64,000 bases of DNA. Origin: Eleusine coracana subsp. coracana (lineage: Eukaryota; Streptophyta; Magnoliopsida; Poales; Poaceae). Made by a program: the position numbers and the translations under genes. Positions 45,752 through 57,370 of this stretch are shown here, one piece after another. The stretch covers positions 12,866,569 to 12,930,568 of the forward strand of contig CM064429.1 of NCBI GenBank assembly GCA_032690845.1, read 5' to 3'. The first letter of the stretch is position 1, and the number at the start of each line of letters is the position of its first letter. The notes under the pieces were generated by a model. It had not been told where the DNA came from and searched no databases. It was given only the letters and a program-made list of their open reading frames with translations.

Positions 45752-45949
45752 CTATAGTGACGGCGTATAACAAGCATGACAATAGTAGTATAATAAATAT
45801 AAACTACTATCACAAAAGTGGGCTATACTATCACATATATGGATCACAATATCAAACAAGAAACTTATGACCCAAACACAACTATATGAAAAGATGACAT
45901 TGATTAAATAGAGCAAAGTCTTACAAAAGGGAAATGATACAAGAGCCAT
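45752..45949 (-). CDS. 65-residue hydrophobic frame in Athila LTR, copy M1
   Basis: This frame has the same length and start (MALVSFPFCKT) and end (YYYCHAC.. PSL) as frames in three other Athila LTRs of this window. It lies downstream of the LTR TATA box (46097-46090). The protein is largely hydrophobic with one or two potential membrane segments. A tiny upstream ATG frame (MELG) precedes it here. It may be no more than conserved LTR sequence. Confidence 0.3.
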   Translation of the reverse strand: MALVSFPFCKTLLYLINVIFSYSCVWVISFLFDIVIHICDSIAHFCDSSLYLLYYYCHACYTPSL

Positions 45950-48000
45950 ACCAATTTCTCCAAGAGAAGACTTGAAGAACTAGAGAGCTCTAGACTCAGC
46001 CTAACTCCATTAAGACTTGAGAACAGCTAAGTAGCAAGAGAACGAATCCTTCTTGTGGTGTGTGTTTGAGTGTAAAGATACACCCTCCTATTTATAGCCT
46101 CTATAGGTCGGCAAAGGGGAGTAACGGCCAAGAATATCCCTACCCACCGCCTTCAGGGATCAACCAGGAGCCTCCACATGCAAGCCTAGGAGGAAAGGCC
46201 GCATGCCTGGGTCGGCCGACCTAGGGGGTCGGCCGACCTATGGCTAGGCCCTCCTGGGTTGTGCTTCCTCAGAGTGGCTACCAGGTGGGTCCTCATCCCA
46301 GATGTCGGGGTAGTTTTGTGTGTTTCTTTGATGTGTTACTGAAAATGGGCCCTTCAATCCATGGGATGTCCAGTTGGCGCTCTCTCATTGGTCGAAAGTG
46401 TGTTTCTTTGCCTTTTGGGTGTGTGTCCTTCATATTTCCTCCTGCATGCAAATAATTCCCATGTACAAGTGGAACTACATTATTATAAACAAATATGCGT
46501 GTATGAAATGCCAAGTTCTCCTTTATTTGAGCATAGTTGACGGATGAAAATGGTACTTAACAGCCATCAACAAACTCCCCCAAGCTAAACCTTTGCTCGT
46601 CCCGAAGCAAAAATTAAACTTAAGTTGTTGATCAGGAGTTGCTACAATGTCCTACTCCTCAATAATACTAAGTGCACAACAAAGATACTTTTCCTTGAAT
46701 TAAATATGTTGGCACGGTATTCACCCATTTACCTTGATCATCATGGGGCTGTTAACACCTCATTGTCTTGGGCGGTTGAGAGATAGAACAATTGTAGGGC
46801 ACTAATTACTTGCTCTCTATTCCACTATCTTACTCCGGAGGTTTTCAATAGATTTTGCAAATAAAACCAAGTTCCTCAAATGATTCTCTCGGATCGCTCA
46901 AAAGTGTATGATTCCTCACCAAGGCAAAGTGTTGCCTAAAATCACCTACTTCTAATAAGGCTTATGTGGAGCTCAAGGTAGGGATAATTGAGGCATACTT
47001 GTTCACATACTATTGCTATGTCAAAAGACTGGATCCTAGAAAAATCAATTCACACAATTTTGATCAAGACGTGCAAATGTGTGGGAAACATGGTGGAATG
47101 ATGGATGGAATGAATAACTCCTTTTTGAATTTCTTTCCTCTCTTTTGGAATTTTTCTAGGACATGGCTATCTTTTGATTGCTCCTCTTTGGAGCATCCAT
47201 TTATTTTCTTTTTGCATAGCCATACTCCTAGTTTGCAATGATAATTGAGGGAGGAATTTTTGCAATGAACATATGGAGTATTTCTTTCAGGTGGATGGAA
47301 GTGGTGGTGGCTTTCTTCCGGTGTAAAAGAATAGTTCGTGGTGGTGGATATGGTGGCTGCTATCTTCCAATTTAGAAGAATAGCTCATGGCGATGGATGT
47401 GTGTATGTGATCTTGATCAAGAAAGCATGAAAAGAGTCTTACGAGGGTCACAACAATTTTGACTAAGCTCAATGTGAAACAAGCAACATGTGTATAAGGT
47501 TTTTCAAATAAGCACTACATATGGCTTTGGTAGGAATTTTCATCATTGAGGAACTTCTCAATTTATCATTTTGAAAAATAAAACTCCAGAATTCAAGCTT
47601 TACTTTGAGCAAGATCATAGCAGCCCTATTCACTATATCATATCTCCCAACAACTTAGAACTAGAGAATGTATGTGCTACCCACAAGTTTCAAGTTCAAG
47701 GTAAAATTTTAGCCAACAAACTTAATTCTTGGGAGAGTACTAAGTTGTAAACCAATGTTAGAGAGGAATAAAATAGAGCAACTATTCATCATTTCAACAT
47801 AGGAAAACTATACACATTCATACCGCGCATGAAAAAGCTGAAGAAAATATTTTTGGTCTTTTTATCATCTTCTCATTTTTTTTTTGATTTTCAGATTTTA
47901 TATTTTTTTGAATTTTTGGATTTTCTAACGCAAAAAATGAAAACAAGGGAAAGATACAAGTTACCGTGAGATGGGGGTCCTCCCCCAAGCTTGTTCTTGC

Positions 48001-48734
48001 TCACATTTGCTGGTTCAGGTCGTACCCTTGGGAGCGGAAGAAGGCGTCCCAATTTCTTTGGTTCTGGGCCATCATCGCGTTGCGTTGGCGGAATTGGTTG
48101 TCACTGAAATTCTGCCATTGTTGGGTGTCAGTGATGTGCTGCGAGAGAGTTTGTTGCGTACTCTCGGTGCGCAAGTCGACGTCGTCCACCCGCCTTGTTA
48201 ACTCGGCCATTCCGAAATTGAGTTCACAGAACCCATGGGACGAGAATGATCGGTTAGCAAAGGATGGCGCTCCGCTCGAGCTTGATGATGTGTGCATGGG
48301 GTAGTCGTGCTGAGATCCCCATGCACTGGCCAGCCATGATGATCCTCCGGCCTTGTCCGGTGGTGGGGGCTGATCCCAACCCGTACCTCCGATTGGGATT
48401 TGGAACCCCGGTGTCGCCGTCATGCTTCTTCGTGGTCAGGTTGGTCATTCGGAGACGCTGTCCCTATTTTCTCTAGGAAGTCCGGGTCGAAATGTCGGGT
48501 GTGGGCGAATTGCCGGTCTCTCATGAGCTCGATGGCTTGTCCTTCACGGTCATCGACGATGTCGAGGTGCTCCTCCGAGGTGAGCATGGCCGGCGTTTCT
48601 TCCTCTGGAATTTCAGCTTCGGAGTCGCCATGTCCCGAACTCGGGGTAAGCTCGACGGAGAGCGTCCGGCTCGTGCTTGCCCGAGAACTCTTCCACTTCT
48701 TCCCTCCGACAGCTTGCTTGATTCGATTGAGCAT
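48001..48734 (-). pseudogene. Athila 3' ORF (envelope-position), internally deleted, copy M1
   Basis: From ATG 48734 (MLNRIKQAVGG) the frame reads through SSRASTSRTLSVELTPSSG, EEHLDIVDDREGQAIELM and FDPDFLEKIG. Near 48466 it jumps past the globular domain seen in the intact relative, and a frame change leads to the C-terminal part (PDKAGGSSW, MAELTRRVDDVDLRTEST, NWDAFFRSQGYDLNQQ) ending at 48001. About 750 bases of the domain are deleted. Confidence 0.65.
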
Positions 48735-48930
48735 GGCTGCACACAAGAACAAACAAAAATAAAAACGACCTTGCGTTCGGGTTAATGTTAGTGAAAACAA
48801 ACCCGAACCCTCCCAAACTTGATTTTGATTCTCACAATCAACTTGAAAATGCACAAAACACAGGGGAACTATTTTTTGGGGTTTTTGGGGCAGTAGCTAA
48901 GTGAAGAACACGAAATTTGAAGAGCAACAA

Positions 48931-50235
48931 TTGGTGCAGTAACTAACCCAACAGTTTTCAAAGCGGAAAGGTTTCCTTGTTTTTGAGTCTGGGAATCTAG
49001 GATCGCTAGAATTGGTGCATGATCACTGTAAAGCATAGGCATGTGAAAGACCGCAGTTCTTGGGAAGGCTGTGCACCATGCTGCATTTGCTAAACAATGG
49101 TCGAGTCTTTGAAAAGTTGGGTTAGTTGCAAAGCGTTTGTTCGTCCAAGTATAAGCGGGGCCATTATATCCCAAACCAAAGAAACCACAGTTCTTTACCA
49201 AGCAACAAAAATTACAAATTCTAGCAGCATTAGCAGCAGTAGGACCATATTTTTCATTTACATGCATGATGTTGTTTAGATCCCCCATACAGAAGGTAGG
49301 AATGTCTGGATTGAGTAAAACAAAATGTGACACTTCTTCCCATATTTCATTAGTACGACAATGATGAGGGTCACCATAGATGCAAACAAGATTATAAAGT
49401 TTATTACTAGGTTTGCACATCACAGTAGCTAAGATAAGATGATGGCTAGAACTGACTATGTTTAAGTCTACCTCATCATTCCACATAAGCCAAAGGCCTC
49501 CAGATTGACCAGTTGCTGGAACAACATGACTATCCTTGACTAAGAACCTATTGATTAGTTGAGTTTTTGAGATTTTAGAAGTTCTAGTTTCTGAGACAAA
49601 TATTACCTGTGCTTTGGTCGAGGTGATAAGGCGTGCGAGGTGATTTGCCGTTGGACTGTTGAGGCTTCTGCCTGAGCCACGATAGTTCCAGCTGAGGTGG
49701 GCCATTGGTGTTCTTGAGACTGGCAATTGCGGGAGGCTGGAAGCTGTACGGCAAGCAAAGGCGATAGTCCCAGTGTCAGGACTACAAACGGCACGGTGCA
49801 GCCCATCCGGAGCAGGCTGCACCCTCTGGCTGACATCTCGCACATGTAAAGGGTTAACCTGCAGCAATCGATCCAGATCTGGAGCATCGCGCGCTGGAGA
49901 AGCGAGTTGTCTAGGACCTGGATCTGGTGGCGGGGCCGGCCGTGGCACAGGCGACGAAGGGGACGCCAGGGAAGGTGTTTGATGGGAGAGATTTGGGGAT
50001 CCAATGGAAACTTCTTCATTGCTGATGGCCGATTGGGGTGGATAGAAAGGCGGGGAGGTGGTGAGCAGCGATGGATGGCTCTCTGGACGGGAGGGTCGAT
50101 CCGCTTCTGGTGGGGATTGATTGGTTTGTCGATTGATTGGAGGAGGAGAATGATGAACAAGGAAGAAAGGGGAGGGGAGCGGCATTTCGCCTACCATCGA
50201 TGCATCAGCCTGTGTCTCCTAGTTCAGTGAAACCA
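48931..50235 (-). pseudogene. LINE endonuclease fragment, 3'-truncated
   Basis: The minus-strand frame from 50197 has a Pro-rich N-terminal part and then an L1-type endonuclease with all hallmark motifs: LSWNYRGSGRS, VIFVSETRT (catalytic Glu), GQSGGLWLMW, VCIYGDPHH, FCMGDLNNIM and the final YSDHAPIL. It then runs out of LINE homology near 48940. Reverse transcriptase is absent. LINE insertions normally lose their 5' end, so this 3' loss points to a later deletion or recombination that fused it to Athila sequence. The family differs from the LINE at 1-712. Confidence 0.75.
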
Positions 50236-50250
50236 TGTCGTCCCTTTACT

Positions 50251-51968
50251 TTGGATTTGTAACGATCTGGCTATTTTGTTGGTGAGAGACTCACCTACTG
50301 TGTGAAGCTTGGACCTCTAGTGAATGACGGGCTTAGTGGTAAATGCATAGGAGATAGCGCTTAGAGAAATATATGCTCTGCAGCCTGGAGTGTGTGATAG
50401 GACTCGGACAGAAACATTTGTTATGCTATCCAGACAAGACGCGTGCATGAAGAAGCCTCAGGAGGTTTGTTCTAGAAGATTAAGAGAAAGGATGTGAATG
50501 TGAAGTAAAGAAAATCAAAGGTGATTATTACGGAGGAGGCTAATGAAGTTTACAGGAAGGAAGGCGCTGAGGAACAAGGGCAAGTCTTAAGGAATTTTCC
50601 TTATCTAGTAATTAGCATGTGGCCATAATATTTTATTGTTTCCTTTAGTGGTCTTTAGTTTATACGACAACACAACTTTTATCGTGATTCGATGCTTTTA
50701 AGCAGGGTATGTTCGGTTTAGGCCTAGAGCCTTTTCCTTGTACAACAAGACCTCCGACCCTATAAATATACAGGATGTCGGCTAATGTAATCATTATCTC
50801 TCGATCAATATACAAGTCTCGTTCGGCGCATCACCAAACCTACAAAACATGGAGAACTAGACGAGTTCATGTCACACGCGGACTGCATTAGCTCCGATCT
50901 CGATAAGAGACTTGGATTCATCACCCCGGCAGGTTCTTCGTCATGAAGTAGGATGCATCGGTTAATTCTGACCTCGATGACAGGCGAAGAACTCGCCACC
51001 CCGGTGATCATGATGACCTGCCCAGAACTTCCTCGGTTCAGTCTGATATTCTGGTTAGTTTGTCGTGGTTGCTAGTTATCCGGTAAACTAGATCTTTCTA
51101 GGTTGTTTTACTAGGATTAGCTGCACACTGTCTCGGAAAAACCAATCCATCGTACTTAATTCTAGAGATGCAATTCTAGTTAAATCTGTATATTCGAGTC
51201 GTATTTGAATAGATTTTAGTGGTTGGATCTAGTATTGTCTCAGCCTTTGTTCGTTCCAAGAACTGTCTTAGCTCAGACCGATCTTCTAGAATATCTAAAA
51301 TTATCACAGCTCAGACTGATCTTCTAGAATATCTAAAACTATCTCGGTTAAGTCTAATCTTCTAGTTGGACAACCAAACAAGAATGATTTATTTGCGAGG
51401 GTCGGTTTGGGGTATCATCAGAGTGTTTAGCCGATGAGTTATCTGGTTACTAGCAACAACCGATAAGTGTTTAGGTGCTTAGCTTTTGTATCGGCTGCTG
51501 GTCTATCGACTCTGGTCCATCGACTCTTGGTCCATCGGCTCTATGTATTACACTAGTTCTATTTGTCTAGCCGATGAATTATCCTATAGTTTATTTATTT
51601 ATTAGTGTTGTATCATTTGGGTATTATGATTCTATTAATAGGCTAATATAATATTAATTGTTATGATTAGTCTAGTGTTACATCAGCTTGTAATTTATTA
51701 TTGGTATTATTAAGATAAAGCCGATGCTAAATCATGTACTTAGCCTGCGTCGACTCTGTGCCTACATCGACTTAGCCTACATTGACTATGTGTTTGGAAC
51801 CCATCATCGGTCGACTTGCAGGCGCGCACCTTGTTAGTTGAATGGTCAAACTAACTGGCATACTATGCACCATCTATCGCGTGTCATTGGAGCTGGACTT
51901 GAGCTAAGCAGATCTCTCAGACCTCGTGTTTACTTGCAGAGGATCGACTACTATTTTTTGCATCAACA
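50251..51968 (+). repeat. LTR of family X relative, right copy
   Basis: It matches the left LTR from 50255, continues through a TATA box in CCCTATAAATATACAGG near 50757-50773, and ends GCATCAACA at 51968 before the duplicated ATGAC. It shares the block TTGCTAGTTATCCGGTAA (51072 onward) and many ATCGGCT/ATCGACT motifs with the minus LTRs ending at 30474 and 43010. No coding sequence is recognised within it. Confidence 0.65.
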
Positions 51969-51973
51969 ATGAC

Positions 51974-52750
51974 CCCCTGGTCGACGACGAGTCGAAGACC
52001 ATTTTCTCGGCTTGCATTAGTCCTAGCATTCTGCTCGTTGAGTTCTACGGTGGTATGCGTAGAACTCGATCATTCGAGTTTTACCACCCATCATGAATCG
52101 CCCGCCAACTCCCCATCGACCTTTTCTATGTTGATTGTCTTCGGGAAAGACTTGAACAGAAGACTCCCCTGGAGTTCATCAAGATCAAACGCTTGGTAGA
52201 TGATATTTTAATGGGTGACTATGCCGGCATCATCCTATTGCCTTCCACCTCATATCTCTTCACAGCTTGGTGGGATGAATGGTGACAACACCTCTTCTAC
52301 ACCAACCTGACTCATCACCTAATCGGTTTCAAAGATGAGGTAAACAAAATATTTTGCTGCGATTCCACTTTCATGCAGACTTATCTTTCTTATTTCACAA
52401 ACTGGCTGTTGTACCTCTAGCGGTCACCAAAAGTGGCAAGCAGATTGCCTACTTACGCACAACCAACAATCCCATTTTTGGTTGTACCGCACCAACTCCT
52501 GCCCAACTCCTCAGTGGTCGGAGCCAACAAAAGAAGCAAAAAGTTGCCCGACAAGCAGTGAGGAAGCAACCTTCAAATAAAGGAACAAATGAACCGGCCA
52601 TTACATTGACTCAAGCTGTTGAACGTCAAAACCATGCACGTGTGGATCTGGGGAATCCATCAACTCCTCCTGCGTTGACCCAACCTCTATCGTCTCTAGT
52701 AAGCTGCAAAATCAATATCTTAAAGACCCGATGTAGCGTACCCCTCAAAA
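51974..52750 (+). pseudogene. Plant mobile domain gene of family X, copy 2, C-terminal part
   Basis: It continues the gene split at 44553 and corresponds to 31400-32040 of copy 1: matching blocks include SFEFYHP, FIKIKRLVDDILMGDYAGIIL and TNNPIFGCTAPTPAQLLSGRS. Stops are present (52094, 52283). Similarity to copy 1 fades near 52700. Confidence 0.55.
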
Positions 52751-52779
52751 GATCAGGTACATGGTGTTGATGTATGTTT

Positions 52780-53880
52780 TATTGGAAGAAAATCTTTTTT
52801 TCATGGTGTGTTGCTAAGATGTTTGAATCAAGAAGAAGCCAAAGTGCACGAAGGTATATGTGGCACACATCAATCGGCCCATATGTTGAGATGGTTATTG
52901 GAAAGAACCGGATATTACTAGCCTACCATGGTAGAAGATTGCTTCAAGTACTACAAGGGGTGTCAGGATTGTCAGAAGAGCAGTCTAGAGAGCAACAGCA
53001 TCGGCAACGAATCCAATTGTTAAGCCGTGGTTGTTTAGAGGATGGGGTATGGATATGATTGGTTAGATTTATCCGGCATCGAGCACGGGCCACAAGTATA
53101 TCTGGCGGCAATAGATTATTTCACGAAGTGGGTTGAAGCGGTGCCAATGAAGATTTGACTACTAGCGATCTGATTAATTTTGTTAAAGAGAATATAATTT
53201 ACATGTTTGGTGTACCGCAGGCTATTACTACCAATCAAATTGCTGAATTCATCACACTATTATGATCAAGCCAATGGTCAAGCAGAAGCTTCTAACAATA
53301 GTTTGATTAAACTAATCAAGAGGAAGATAGATGAGCAACCAAGGACGTGGTATACGACGTTGGCTGAGTCATTATAGGCATATAGGATGGCTTGTCATGG
53401 GATGATAAAGGTACCACCTTATCAGTTGGTGTATGGGCATGAAGCAGTTTTGCCTTGGGAGATAAATTTGGGGTCCAGAAGAATAGAATTGCAAGATCAG
53501 TTGTCAGTCGATGATTACTAGAAGGTCATGATTGATGAGCTAGAAGATGTAGAGCAACATTAGATGAAGGCCCTGGAGAGAATACAAGAAAATAAGGCCC
53601 ATGTGTCCAAATATTATAATAAAAAGGTGGTATCCAGGAATTTTTTAGAAGGAGATCTAGTCTGGAAGTTACTTTTGCCCATCGGTTCCAAAGATAATAG
53701 ATTTCAAAAATGGTCTCCAACATGGGAAGGACCGTTTAAAGTGAGCTGATGCGCACCAGACAACGCTTACTTCTTGCAAGAGTTGGATGGAGAAGAATTT
53801 GGTAGGGTAATCAATGGAAAATATCAAAAGAAGTCCCATCCAATCGTCTGGGTTGGTACATGATCTCAATTTCTTGATCA
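52780..53880 (+). pseudogene. Gypsy integrase remnant (HHCC zinc region and core)
   Basis: Heavily broken plus-strand coding: CLNQEEAKVHEGICGTHQS, ERTGYYWPTMVEDCFKYYKG and CQDCQKS form the zinc-binding N-terminal domain. AAIDYFTKWVEAVPM, QANGQAEASNNSLIKL and AYRMACHGM belong to the core, and EGDLVWKLLLPI with KWSPTWEGPFKVS to the C-terminus. The region around the second catalytic Asp is decayed (TTNQIAEF). Many stops and shifts are present. It follows the plant-mobile-domain remnant on the same strand, whereas family X pol should run the other way, so it belongs to another element or to a rearranged piece. Confidence 0.65.
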
Positions 53881-54094
53881 TTGTCGATATGCTAAGTATC
53901 GCCCGTAGTACAAAAACTGAAGACAGAAAAATATTTCACAGCCAATGTGTAGACATCATCCTTAGATGGCCGATATTGAGAATAATGCTCTTAGTTTAAA
54001 AAATATTACGGAACAAGACATTGTTTGTTACAAAAGCAGGACAACCTACGTCTACTCTGAAGGAGAGTAGAAGTCGATGATGTTGATAGCTTGT

Positions 54095-54703
54095 TGTTGA
54101 CTTTTGCTAAGCCATACTAATAAATCATCGCTGGCAAGGTGCCATAAATGCTTCATTAATATGTCCTAGAGCCAATTAGGAAAAATCCGCAAGCGCACGG
54201 AAAATACCGTTGTAGCATTTCACCTAGAAGTATTCAAGGTATTGTATTTGTTTATCCCAAAGGAAGGCAATGCATAAGAAGGCTTAGTTATGCACATATT
54301 AACATTGCGAATTGATAAGGATCATCTAACCAAGGCAGGCAAGCAATGGATAATGACGAGGTAGTCTGACACATAGAAGATTCTATCTCAAATATAAATA
54401 ATTAAATAAAGCCAAGTGGAGAAAGAACTAAGCTGAGCTACTCCTATAGTACTTTCATATACAGTTGTATAGCCTAAGTTCTATACACATACACGCTTAT
54501 ACTCAGGTTCAACAGTTATTAACATAACACTTCCGGCACGGACCTACCCCTATATCCACAGGCGACTTCCGCCAAGAGCCTATGCACTAGCCTAGCGTGG
54601 AGGAGTTCAAAGGACGGACAGGGCTGTCACCACCTGCCGCCTACCTCAGCTAACCGGTAGACTAACGAATAAGTGATGCAAATCAATTATCCAAGTACCA
54701 TAC
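54095..54703 (-). repeat. Athila LTR, copy M2, left piece
   Basis: Starts TGTTGACTTTTGCTAAGCC (the minus LTR end) and matches 45007-45620. It is interrupted at CATAC (54699-54703) by the intact plus-strand relative and resumes at 62217. Confidence 0.8.
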
Positions 54704-55162
54704 TGTTGACGGCTGTTAAGTACCATTTTTAACCGTCAACTATACTCAAATAAAGGAGAATTTGGCATTTCATACACGCATGCTTTAGCACAATAATATA
54801 GTTCCACTTGTACTTGGAGAACTTTGTGCATGCAGGAGGAAATGTGAAGGAAACACCTCAAAAGGCAAGAAAACACACTTTCGACCAATCAGAGAGTGCC
54901 ACATGGACGTCACACGGATTGAAGGGCCCATTTTCAGCACTTAACCGACGTAACTCCCTGTAATACCGCGCAAACCGACGTCAGGGCCCACAGGACAGCC
55001 ACCTGGAGAAAGCACAGGCCAGGAGGGGCCACCCCCAGGTCGGCCGACCCGGCCGGGCGCCCTCTCCGCCTGGGTTTCCACGTGTTGGCTCCTCCGCGAC
55101 TCCTGATGACGGTTTGAGATGCCTTCCGTGGCGGTTACGCTCCCTTGCCGACCTATTGAGGC

Positions 55163-55170
55163 TATAAATA
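55163..55170 (+). promoter_or_regulatory. TATA box of the 5' LTR
   Basis: GGCTATAAATAGGAGGG. Transcription would begin about 30 bases downstream. The twin-palindrome region lies about 115 bases upstream. The same box is at 61146-61153 in the 3' LTR. Confidence 0.7.
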
Positions 55171-55302
55171 GGAGGGTGTGCCTTCACACTCAACACACAC
55201 CACAAGAAGCATTTCTCTCTTGCTAGTAGTAGTTCTTGGAGTTTTAGTGGAGTTAGGCTGAGTCTAGAGCTCTCTAGTCCCAAGTCTTCACTTGGAATTG
55301 GT

Positions 55303-55500
55303 ATGGCTCTTGTATCTTTTCCCTTTTGTAAGACTTTGCTCTTATCAATATATATATCTTTTCTATATAGTTGTGCTTGGGTCATGAGTTTCTTGTTTGA
55401 TATTGTGATCCATATATGTGATAGTATAGTCTACTTGTGTGATAGTAGTTTATATTTATTATACTACTATTGTCATGCTAGTTATATACCGTCACTATAG
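55303..55500 (+). CDS. 65-residue hydrophobic frame at first ATG of the predicted LTR transcript
   Basis: After the TATA box at 55163 no ATG occurs until 55303, so this would be the first frame on the genomic RNA. The product is hydrophobic (FLYSCAWVMSFLFDIVIHI, YLLYYYCHAS) with likely membrane segments. The frame is identical in the 3' LTR (61286-61483). It has the same length in both minus-strand Athila LTRs, despite compensating indels in the middle. It could be a leader peptide or regulatory upstream frame, or conserved LTR sequence with a chance frame. Confidence 0.35.
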   Translation: MALVSFPFCKTLLLSIYISFLYSCAWVMSFLFDIVIHICDSIVYLCDSSLYLLYYYCHASYIPSL

Positions 55501-56241
55501 TCTAGTTTATATGTTATAGTCTCTATGCTTAGTTTTAGCTGATAAAGTATAGCATGGGTTTGGTGATCGTATTCTTACGGTAACTCTGCCTCGTTAATAG
55601 TAATCGCGGAGGGGCAGAGTGCTCTTTGGTCATGCAAGTATAGTACTTGGGTGACTGATTTGCATCAATTATTCGTTAGTCTACTGGTTCGTTGAGGTAG
55701 GCGGTAGGTGGTGACAGCCCTGTCCGTCCTTTGAAATCCTCCCCGGTAGGCTAGTGCGTAGGCTCTTGGCGGAAATCGCCTGTGGATGCAGGGGTAAGTC
55801 CGTGCCTGAAGTGCTATACTATTGACTGCTGAACCTGAGTGTGGGTCTGTATGTATTCTACTTAGTCTATGCAACTGTATAGGAATGTATAGTAGGAGTA
55901 GCTTAGCCTAGTCTTTCCTCCACTAGACTTTATTTATTTAGTAGGAATCTTCTGTGTGTGTCACACTACCCGGTTATTATCATGTACCCGCCTGTCTTGG
56001 TTAGATATCCTTGCTAATTGTTAACATGATCTTATATGTTAGTAACGCTTCTTGATCATACCCTTCCTTTGGGATAAACAAATACGATACCCTGAATACT
56101 TCCGGGTGAAATGCTACAGCGGTATTCTCCGTGCGCTTGCGGATTTTACCTACTTGACTCTGGGACATATTAGTGAACCGTTTCTGGCCCGTGCCAGGAA
56201 TGATTTATTAATATGGCTTAGCAAAAGTCAACAAGCATTTC

Positions 56242-56259
56242 TGGCGCCGTTGCCGGGGA
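56242..56259 (+). other. Primer-binding site, TGGCGCCGTTGCCGGGGA
   Basis: Eight bases after the LTR end. From memory it matches the 3' end of tRNA-Asp, the usual primer of Athila-lineage elements. This supports the Athila assignment and the plus orientation. Confidence 0.8.
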
Positions 56260-56377
56260 AGGCGTATGATCTAAGAAAAATTACTAATGTATAGTAGTGT
56301 TGCAATTATTAAGGCTATCTCCTAGGCAGGCTAACCTTGCTTTGTTTTCTGCATTTTGTATGAAAACAGGGTAGTGT

Positions 56378-57019
56378 ATGACTGGTTTCGACTTGCCGAC
56401 AAACTTCACTGAAGATCCTGAGTCACTCCTAAGAAGGACACGAGCTAGGCTCACCCCTCCTCGTATGGAGACTCGGCCAATCGAACCTGTCATTCCCGCA
56501 CCATCAAGCTCTGAGCAAATGGCCGACAAGACCCTCCGCGAGTTCTCCGCTCCCTCCGCTGCCAACATCCCTACGGGACCAGCTGGCAATGTGGGAGATG
56601 CGAACTTCGAGATCAAGACCGGTCTCATCACCATGGTGCAGGCTAGCCCATTCTGTGGGAAAGCCAATGAGGACGCTAGTGCTCATCTCCAGCAATTCCT
56701 GGAGATTTGCAACACGTTCAAAAAGAAGGACAGCCTCATGACATTCATGAAGAACTTCCTTGAGAAGGAAAAGGTTGCACAGCAACTACTGATGAAGGCA
56801 AGGGGGCAAAGGTCACACATTAAGCAACAGCCTCCGAAGTCCACAAGGCAGCAACCTCCGAGGTCTGCAAAGAAACAGGCTGTGAAGCCTGCAAAACCGC
56901 AGCCTCCGAAGCCCGAGAAGCCACCGACCGCAACAAAGACCAAGAAGGTGTGGCGAGTGAAACAAGAAGCATCATCCGTGTCTTCATCTCCGGGACCGGA
57001 CAACGCTTCATCGAGCTGA
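56378..57019 (+). CDS. Shortened Athila-like gag
   Basis: 213 codons. The N-terminal part has NFEIKTGLITMVQASPFCG and ANEDASAHLQQFLEIC, the start of the Athila gag core. After TFKKKD it jumps to KNFLEKEKVAQQLLMKAR, so the middle of the gag core is deleted in frame. The C-terminal third is a Lys/Pro-rich repeat (QQPPKS, QQPPRS, KPQPPKPEKPP) that may bind nucleic acid. No zinc knuckle is present. The frame is open, so a protein could be made, but assembly without the core is doubtful. It is followed not by pol but by an internal promoter-like region. Confidence 0.65.
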   Translation: MTGFDLPTNFTEDPESLLRRTRARLTPPRMETRPIEPVIPAPSSSEQMADKTLREFSAPSAANIPTGPAGNVGDANFEIKTGLITMVQASPFCGKANEDASAHLQQFLEICNTFKKKDSLMTFMKNFLEKEKVAQQLLMKARGQRSHIKQQPPKSTRQQPPRSAKKQAVKPAKPQPPKPEKPPTATKTKKVWRVKQEASSVSSSPGPDNASSS

Positions 57020-57370
57020 ACGCCGGAGAAAAGTCCCGCTCGTCGGACTTTAAAAGGTGAGTCCTCGCCGGGAGGTTAAACCGGTAGTTATCCATATTTG
57101 CTCTTTTAATTGCATATTTGCTTTCCACCACATTTTGATTTTTTTTTCCCGACCACTGCATTTCTGCATTTTTGAATTTTTCCAGCCACCTTGGAATTTT
57201 TCAAAACTCATTTGCATTTCTGAAAATTTAGAAAATAGGTTTTTGGGCTTTCCATTTCGAAAAGATTTTTTTTTGTCGAGCTTTTTGAGCAAAAAGGCAG
57301 CAGGGGACAAATCCCCTAGCCGTTGGGGAACACATAGGAAAAAGGGGGCTGCCAGGAGGCCCACCTGCCA

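Larger units (their letters stand above)
45007..48930 (-). mobile_element. Athila-like element on the minus strand, 5' end missing (copy M1)
   Basis: The 3' LTR at 45007-46572 (minus) ends TGTTGACGGCTGTTAAG when read backward from 46572. The adjacent internal sequence has the polypurine tract (GCTTGGGGGAGTT on the minus strand). A 1.4-kb noncoding 3' region (46573-48000) and an envelope-position frame (48001-48734) follow. Sequence equivalent to 57548-60668 of the intact relative is recognisable. At about 48930 it switches to LINE sequence, so gag, PBS and the other LTR are lost. Confidence 0.7.
44554..51973 (+). mobile_element. Gypsy family X-related insertion, TSD ATGAC, with foreign interior
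   Basis: Flanking ATGAC copies at 44554-44558 and 51969-51973 bound an insertion starting TGTTGACACCGAAATTTGG (44559) and ending TTTGCATCAACA (51968). Removing it restores the plant-mobile-domain gene. The LTR sequence at 44559-45006 is cut by an Athila copy (45007 to about 48930). A LINE endonuclease fragment follows, then LTR sequence from about 50251 to 51968. The 44738-45006 and 50255-50526 segments are two copies of the same LTR part, so remnants of two LTRs are present and the normal interior is gone. Confidence 0.7.
54704..56233 (+). repeat. 5' LTR of the intact Athila-like element
   Basis: 1530 bp. It contains one palindrome GGTCGGCCGACC (55038-55049) and TATAAATA at 55163-55170. It lacks an 18-base palindrome-bearing unit present in the 3' LTR. 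Otherwise nearly identical to 60669-62216. Confidence 0.9.

Noticed and set aside
46240..46455. 71-codon plus frame (and counterpart 62784-63062)
   Set aside because: Conserved only because both lie in Athila LTR U3 sequence, on the strand opposite to transcription; no domain.
56242..56259. tRNA-like 3' end sequence
   Set aside because: This is the retroelement primer-binding site; no tRNA cloverleaf surrounds it. No tRNA or rRNA gene was noticed elsewhere.
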